Positions 59,910 through 64,000 of a stretch of DNA of 64,000 nucleotides are shown here, one piece after another. Position numbers and translations under genes: made by a program. This stretch comes from Hymenobacter ruricola. GTDB taxonomy: Bacteria; Bacteroidota; Bacteroidia; Cytophagales; Hymenobacteraceae. A model generated the notes under the pieces. It did not search any database. It worked only from the letters and a program-made list of their open reading frames with translations, and had not been told where the DNA came from. Numbering within the stretch: the first letter of the stretch is position 1; each line of letters opens with the position of its first letter. The stretch lies in the NCBI RefSeq assembly GCF_015694525.1, contig NZ_JADQDM010000006.1:248001-312000 (forward strand), given 5' to 3'.

Positions 59910-60120
59910 TCTGAACCGCAGATTTAACGGATTGAACGGATTTCGCCGATTCTTTTTATCCGCTAATTTGCGTTTCGCCCAAAAAGCCGCTCCAATTTTG
60001 GGGCGGCTTTTTATTTGGGCGCGAAAGCATCGCGCTTTGCTACGCTAAGTAGCAGCAGTTTCTGAGAAACGACTCCGGAATCTGTGAAATCCGTTCAATC
60101 CGTTAAATCTGCGGTTCAGA
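59910..60120. repeat. 34-bp perfect inverted repeat around the rplY terminator
   Basis: The arms 59910-59943 and 60087-60120 are exact inverted copies, containing AACCGCAGATTTAACGGATT. The right arm ends on the A of the pth start codon. A separate terminator hairpin sits in the middle. The element fills nearly all of the rplY-pth gap. Confidence 0.93.
59981..60012 (+). terminator. Terminator of rplY
   Basis: A 10-bp stem AAAAAGCCGC/GCGGCTTTTT (extended by three further pairs) with a T run, inside the 34-bp inverted repeat. Confidence 0.8.
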
Positions 60121-60686
60121 TGAAGTTTCTGGTTCTCTGCCTGGGCAACATTGGCCCCGAATATGCCGACACGCGCCACAACATCGGCTTCATGGTGGCC
60201 GATTTTCTGGCGGCCAAATTTGACGCGCCGCGTTTTGAAATCGGCCGCCACGCCTTCACCACCGAAATCAAACACAAAGGCCACACCTACTCGCTGGTGA
60301 AACCCACCACCTACATGAACCTGAGCGGCAAAGCAGCCGCGCACTGGCTGGCCACGCTGAAAATTCCGGTCGAAAATATGCTGGTGGTCACCGACGACCT
60401 GGCCCTGCCTTTCGGCAAGTTGCGGCTGAAAGGCCAGGGTTCGGCCGGCGGCCACAACGGCCTCAAGGATATTCAGGCCACACTGGGCACGGATGTGTAC
60501 GCCCGCCTGCGCTTCGGCGTGGACGCTAATTTTCCGAAAGGCCGGCAGGTGGATTATGTATTGAATTCATTTTCGGCTGATGAATTAATTGAGCTGCCCA
60601 CGCGCATTGAGAAAGCCGCTGATGCCGTGCTAGCCTTTGGCGCGCTGGGTTTGGAGCGCGCCATGAATATTGTAAATGTGAAGTGA
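60120..60686 (+). CDS. pth: Peptidyl-tRNA hydrolase
   Basis: A 188-residue enzyme that recycles prematurely released peptidyl-tRNAs. Motifs: VLCLGNIGPEYADTRHNIGF with the catalytic His, LVKPTTYMNLSG, VVTDDLALPFGKLRLKGQGSAGGHNGLKDI. Start at ATG 60120; an alternative GTG at 60084 would begin inside the inverted repeat. Transcription from the rplY promoter would have to pass the terminator between the two genes. Confidence 0.97.
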   Translation: MKFLVLCLGNIGPEYADTRHNIGFMVADFLAAKFDAPRFEIGRHAFTTEIKHKGHTYSLVKPTTYMNLSGKAAAHWLATLKIPVENMLVVTDDLALPFGKLRLKGQGSAGGHNGLKDIQATLGTDVYARLRFGVDANFPKGRQVDYVLNSFSADELIELPTRIEKAADAVLAFGALGLERAMNIVNVK

Positions 60687-60701
60687 CCGAGCTTACCGGA
60701 C

Positions 60702-60746
60702 AACCAAAAAGGGCCGACTGCGATGTGCAGCCGGCCCTTTTTGGTT
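60702..60746. terminator. Bidirectional terminator between pth and metG
   Basis: A 15-bp perfect stem AACCAAAAAGGGCCG/CGGCCCTTTTTGGTT with an additional 4-bp inner stem. Convergent genes on both sides. Confidence 0.88.
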
Positions 60747-60760
60747 TATAACAGCAAAGG

Positions 60761-62803
60761 CTACGCTACGCCGCTGCCGTTGCGCACGGGCTTGCTGGGC
60801 TGCATCAGCGCGAGGCTGCCGTCGGCATTTTCGGCCATTAGCAGCATGCCTTGGCTTTTGATGCCTTTTATTTCGCGCGGGGCCAGGTTGAGCATTACCT
60901 GCACCTGCTGGCCCACCAGTGCTTCGGGAATAAAGTGCTCGGCAATGCCGCTGACGATGGTGCGCTGCTCCAAGCCCAAATCGACGGTGAGTTTGAGCAG
61001 TTTTTTGGTTTTGGCCACTTTCTCGGCGGCCACGATGGTTCCCACGCGCAAATCCATGGCGCCAAAATCATCGAACGACACGTCCTCTTTAGCAGGCGTG
61101 ATGGGCGCGTTGGCCAATTGGTTTTCCTTTTTGGTGTCGAGCAGCTTTTGCACCTGCGTTTCAACCACGGCGTCTTCGATTTTGGCAAATAGCAAGGCTG
61201 CCTCGCGCAGCTGGTGGCCAGCGGCCAGGGCATTGCGCCGGCCCGCGCTGGCCCAATTGCCCAGTTCCAGGTTGAGCATGGTGGCCAGTTTCTGCGCCGA
61301 CTCGGGCAAGAACGGTTCCAACAGCGGAGCCAGCGCGGCGGCAATTTGCAGGGCCACGTGCAGCACCGTGCCGGTGCGGGCCGCGTCGGTTTTGATGAGG
61401 TGCCAGGGCTGGGTTTCGGCCAAATACTTATTGCCCAAACGTGCTAGGTTCAGCACTTCGGCCAGCGCGTCGCGGAAACGGTAATTCTCAATCAATTCCC
61501 CAATTTTAGCCGGAAATTCGGCCAGCTGTGCCAACGCGTCTTCGTCAATTGGCAATAATTCGCCCGCTTCCGGCACTTTGCCTTCAAAGAATTTGTGCGT
61601 GAGCACGGCCGCGCGGTTCACAAAATTGCCGAGCGTGGCGACTAATTCATTGTTGTTGCGCGCCTGAAAATCCTTCCAGGTGAAATCGTTGTCCTTGGTT
61701 TCAGGCGCGTTGGCGCACAGCACGTAGCGCAACACATCGGCCTGCCCAGGAAAATCGGCCAGGTATTCATGCAGCCACACCGCCCAATTGCGCGAAGTGC
61801 TGATTTTATCGCCTTCCAGATTCAGAAATTCGTTGGCGGGCACGTTGTCGGGCAACACGTAGTCGCCGTGCGCCTTCAGCATTACCGGAAAAATAATGCA
61901 GTGAAAAACGATGTTATCCTTGCCAATAAAGTGCACCAATTTGGTATCCTGGTCTTTCCAATAGGTTTCCCACTCATCGGGAAAAGCCTCTTTGGTGGCC
62001 GAGATGTAGCCAATGGGGGCGTCAAACCATACGTACAGCACTTTGCCCTCGGCGCCGGGCACCGGCACGGGCACGCCCCAGTCCAGGTCGCGCGTGACGG
62101 CGCGCGGGTGCAGGCCCTGGTCAATCCAAGATTTGCACTGGCCGTATACGTTGGTTTTCCAGTCGTTTTTGTGGCCTTCCACTATCCATTCGCGCAGCCA
62201 GGGCTCGTATTGGTCGAGGGGCAAAAACCAGTGCTTGGTGTCGCGCAGCACGGGCTGCGCGCCGCTGAGCATGCTGCGCGGATTAATTAATTCCGTGGGA
62301 CTGAGTGAGGTGCCGCAACGCTCGCACTGGTCGCCGTAGGCGTTCTCGTTGCCGCAATTGGGGCAGGTGCCCACGATGTAGCGGTCGGCGAGAAACTGCT
62401 GGGCCGACTCGTCGAAATATTGCTGCGTGGTTTGTTCGATGAATTTTCCGTCGTTATTCAGCTTGGTGAAAAAGCCGCTGGAAACTTCGGCGTGCGTGGC
62501 CGACGACGTGCGCGAATACACATCGAACGACACGTTGAAATCGCGAAAGGAATCCCGAATCAGCGCGTGGTATTTGTCCACCACTTGCTGCGGCGTAACG
62601 CCTTCTTTCTGGGCGCGAATGGTGATGGGGACGCCGTGCTCGTCGGAACCGCAAATAAATTTTACGTCGCGACCCGCCGACCGCAGGTAGCGCACATAAA
62701 TATCAGCCGGCAAATAAACCCCCGCCAGGTGGCCAATGTGCACCGGGCCGTTGGCGTAGGGCAATGCGGCGGTAACGGTGTAGCGTTTAGGAAGAAAAGA
62801 CAT
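60761..62803 (-). CDS. metG: Methionyl-tRNA synthetase with C-terminal tRNA-binding domain
   Basis: A 680-residue class I synthetase. HIGH at residues 22-25 ([10 protein letters not shown]), zinc-binding cysteines in [18 protein letters not shown], and a KMSKS-type loop in the variant form [15 protein letters not shown]. The C-terminal about 110 residues are an EMAPII/Arc1p-like tRNA-binding domain ([27 protein letters not shown]). The KISTS form appears common in Bacteroidota. Start at ATG 62803. Confidence 0.98.
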   Translation of the reverse strand: MSFLPKRYTVTAALPYANGPVHIGHLAGVYLPADIYVRYLRSAGRDVKFICGSDEHGVPITIRAQKEGVTPQQVVDKYHALIRDSFRDFNVSFDVYSRTSSATHAEVSSGFFTKLNNDGKFIEQTTQQYFDESAQQFLADRYIVGTCPNCGNENAYGDQCERCGTSLSPTELINPRSMLSGAQPVLRDTKHWFLPLDQYEPWLREWIVEGHKNDWKTNVYGQCKSWIDQGLHPRAVTRDLDWGVPVPVPGAEGKVLYVWFDAPIGYISATKEAFPDEWETYWKDQDTKLVHFIGKDNIVFHCIIFPVMLKAHGDYVLPDNVPANEFLNLEGDKISTSRNWAVWLHEYLADFPGQADVLRYVLCANAPETKDNDFTWKDFQARNNNELVATLGNFVNRAAVLTHKFFEGKVPEAGELLPIDEDALAQLAEFPAKIGELIENYRFRDALAEVLNLARLGNKYLAETQPWHLIKTDAARTGTVLHVALQIAAALAPLLEPFLPESAQKLATMLNLELGNWASAGRRNALAAGHQLREAALLFAKIEDAVVETQVQKLLDTKKENQLANAPITPAKEDVSFDDFGAMDLRVGTIVAAEKVAKTKKLLKLTVDLGLEQRTIVSGIAEHFIPEALVGQQVQVMLNLAPREIKGIKSQGMLLMAENADGSLALMQPSKPVRNGSGVA

Positions 62804-62948
62804 ACAAAACAGAAAAAAGTAAAGCGGCGGCAGCGCGCAATTATTAAAAACCGCTGGCAACTACCGTCAACCCCAGCGAAACAATTAAAAAAGGCCGGCA
62901 ATAAACTAACCTAAAAACCAGCGAAACCGTTTGATACATAATTCATTT

Positions 62949-62956
62949 TATATTTG
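62949..62956 (+). promoter_or_regulatory. TAnnTTTG promoter element of the H1-like gene
   Basis: TATATTTG, a -7 match, 80 nt before the ATG at 63037, in a notably AT-rich stretch. A TTTG lies 15 nt upstream, shorter than the usual 17-23 nt spacing. Confidence 0.5.
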
Positions 62957-63036
62957 ACCGCGCCTATTTAAAAGCGTTGTACAAATAAGCATTTCTACCC
63001 TCGCCTTTTTCACCTTTTATCAATCAATTTTTTCAC

Positions 63037-63759
63037 ATGAAAAAACCTGCTTCTCCGACCAAAACGGAAAAACGCGCCAAACGCACGCCCGAAGAAAAAG
63101 CGGCCCGCAATGCCGCCAAAGGCGCCGGACGCGCAGCCTCGGACCTGAACGACGACCGGGCCAGCAACAAAGCCAGCCAGAAAAAATCGCTCAAATCGGC
63201 CGCCAAGCAATTGCAAAAAGAATTGAACAACCGCATGAGTGAGGTGGTGGCTCGCATCCGCAAAGAAACGAAAGCCAAGCTGAAGGAAGTGGTGAAGGAA
63301 GCCACGCGCCGCCTCGACGGCGACACGGAGCGCATGTTTGAAGAAGCCCTGCACACCATTGTGCGGCATTATGACTCCGTGGCAGGCGCCGGCAATGGCA
63401 GCGACGGAGCGGGCAGCGCATCCGCGGCAAAAGCCGATAAATCGGGCCGCCGCCGCAAAAAAGCCCAGACGCTGAACAAAGACGGCTCGCCCCGCAAGCC
63501 CCGCGCCGCCCGGGCCGACGCCCCTGCTACTGCCGACGCGGATGACGCTCCGGCGGCCCCCGCTGCCGGCGCCCAGCGGGGCCGCAAGCCCGCAGCAGCC
63601 ACCACCCCAGCCCCAGCCCGCCGCGGCCCCAAGCCCGGCACGCCCGCTACCGGCGCCCGCCGTGGCCCCAAGCCCCGCGCCCAGGCCGCTGCTGAACCCG
63701 AGGCAAACGACGTCATGAACTCGGCCGACAGCCCCAGCACCGGCGAAATCAGCGCGTAA
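63037..63759 (+). CDS. Histone H1-like, Lys/Ala/Pro-rich DNA-binding protein
   Basis: A 240-residue highly basic protein. N-terminus rich in Lys/Ala/Thr (KTEKRAKRTPEEKAARNAAK), a central helical part (KKSLKSAAKQLQKELNNRMSEVVARIRKETKAKLKEVVKEATRRL), and a disordered Ala/Pro/Lys tail with three AT-hook-like RGxKP elements (RGRKP, RRGPKP, RRGPKP). This composition is that of bacterial H1-like nucleoid proteins. No globular H1 domain is present. It has its own promoter and terminator. Confidence 0.8.
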   Translation: MKKPASPTKTEKRAKRTPEEKAARNAAKGAGRAASDLNDDRASNKASQKKSLKSAAKQLQKELNNRMSEVVARIRKETKAKLKEVVKEATRRLDGDTERMFEEALHTIVRHYDSVAGAGNGSDGAGSASAAKADKSGRRRKKAQTLNKDGSPRKPRAARADAPATADADDAPAAPAAGAQRGRKPAAATTPAPARRGPKPGTPATGARRGPKPRAQAAAEPEANDVMNSADSPSTGEISA

Positions 63760-63780
63760 TGGCTTTTTACTTATCAGGAG

Positions 63781-63816
63781 AAAAAGCCCGTTCCGAATCT
63801 CGGGACGGGCTTTTTT
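63781..63816. terminator. Terminator of the H1-like gene
   Basis: An 11-bp stem AAAAAGCCCGT/ACGGGCTTTTT with inner TCCGA/TCGGG pairing and a T run; convergent gene on the other side. Confidence 0.85.
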
Positions 63817-63842
63817 GTGCGAGCTGCAGCAGGCGGCCCGGG

Positions 63843-64000
63843 CTACGGCCGCCGCGTAGAGTCCACGGGCGCGGGGTAGTTGAGGCGCTGCATGCGGGTT
63901 TCGGGCGGGGCGTTGTTGGGGTCGTTGGTGTTCACGTTTTCGATGCGCTTCTGCCGGTTGATGTCGGCGGCCTGCTCGCCGAGGCGCACGCGGTTGGGCG
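63843..64000 (-). CDS. Hypothetical protein, C-terminal fragment
   Basis: Only the last 52 codons are inside the window, ending at TAG (63843-63845): PNRVRLGEQAADINRQ, then ENVNTNDPNNAPP and MQRLNYPAPVDSTRRP. A charged, Asn/Pro-rich tail with no recognised domain. The frame runs to the window edge. Function unknown. Confidence 0.5.
   Translation of the reverse strand, partial: PNRVRLGEQAADINRQKRIENVNTNDPNNAPPETRMQRLNYPAPVDSTRRP

Overview
The window looks like a chromosomal segment of a GC-rich member of the Bacteroidota, most likely Hymenobacter or a close relative in Cytophagales. This rests on secreted proteins with type IX secretion C-terminal domains, a PorV/PorQ-like barrel, an IPExxxVDY-family protein, Bacteroidota-type promoters (TAnnTTTG, in one case with a TTTG element 19 nt upstream), frequent GTG/TTG starts, and the acpP-fabF-rnc order. 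No phage, integrase, transposase, plasmid gene or CRISPR array was found. Most genes are housekeeping or envelope genes. Layout: 1-8300 holds a DUF72 fragment, DUF1294, a formylglycine-generating-enzyme-like secreted protein, a DUF1579 protein, small ORFs including a short DUF3606 gene without an ATG, an outer-membrane barrel and an MFS transporter. 8398-16632 is a tandem array of four large secreted DUF3857/transglutaminase-like proteins. 16638-20206 has a GGGTATT minisatellite, a four-helix-bundle (S23-type) gene and an overlapping helix-hairpin-helix/barrel pair. 20313-28941 has a YgjP-like metallopeptidase, a solo HsdR-N/DUF4357 nuclease-like protein, yidD, a lipoprotein, lgt, an ECF sigma factor with a small membrane partner, nadE and a metallophosphoesterase. 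29050-33914 has rnc-fabF-acpP, an IPExxxVDY protein and pyk. 33989-37125 has two T9SS cargo paralogues. 37300-45877 has rpsT, a YheT hydrolase, rsmG, an ECF sigma factor with a glycosyltransferase, tgt, an LptF/G-type permease, a DMT transporter and ispE. 46042-48726 has three genes resembling pglC-pglD-pglE (amino-sugar synthesis and transfer to lipid carrier). 48925-54517 has hypothetical genes around an unusual 42-bp palindrome array, a Cys/Met-metabolism PLP enzyme, a TPR protein and an AI-2E-family permease. 54651-64000 has atpC, atpD, tRNA-Gln, prs, a DUF6340-like lipoprotein, rplY, pth, metG, a histone-H1-like basic protein and one truncated gene. The most striking non-genic content is a set of intergenic inverted repeats. 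Four families of REP-like paired palindromes (eight copies of GTCAT-type elements, one AGTAGCGCGG-type), a 34-bp inverted repeat around the rplY terminator, and several 7-bp-period repeats sit at gene ends, some supplying stop codons or lying within the atpD-atpC unit. The strongest candidates for something new are the six-copy GTACC-N2-GGTAC array with a 42-bp (four helical turn) period, and the transglutaminase-fold array in which three of four copies have lost the catalytic Cys and His.
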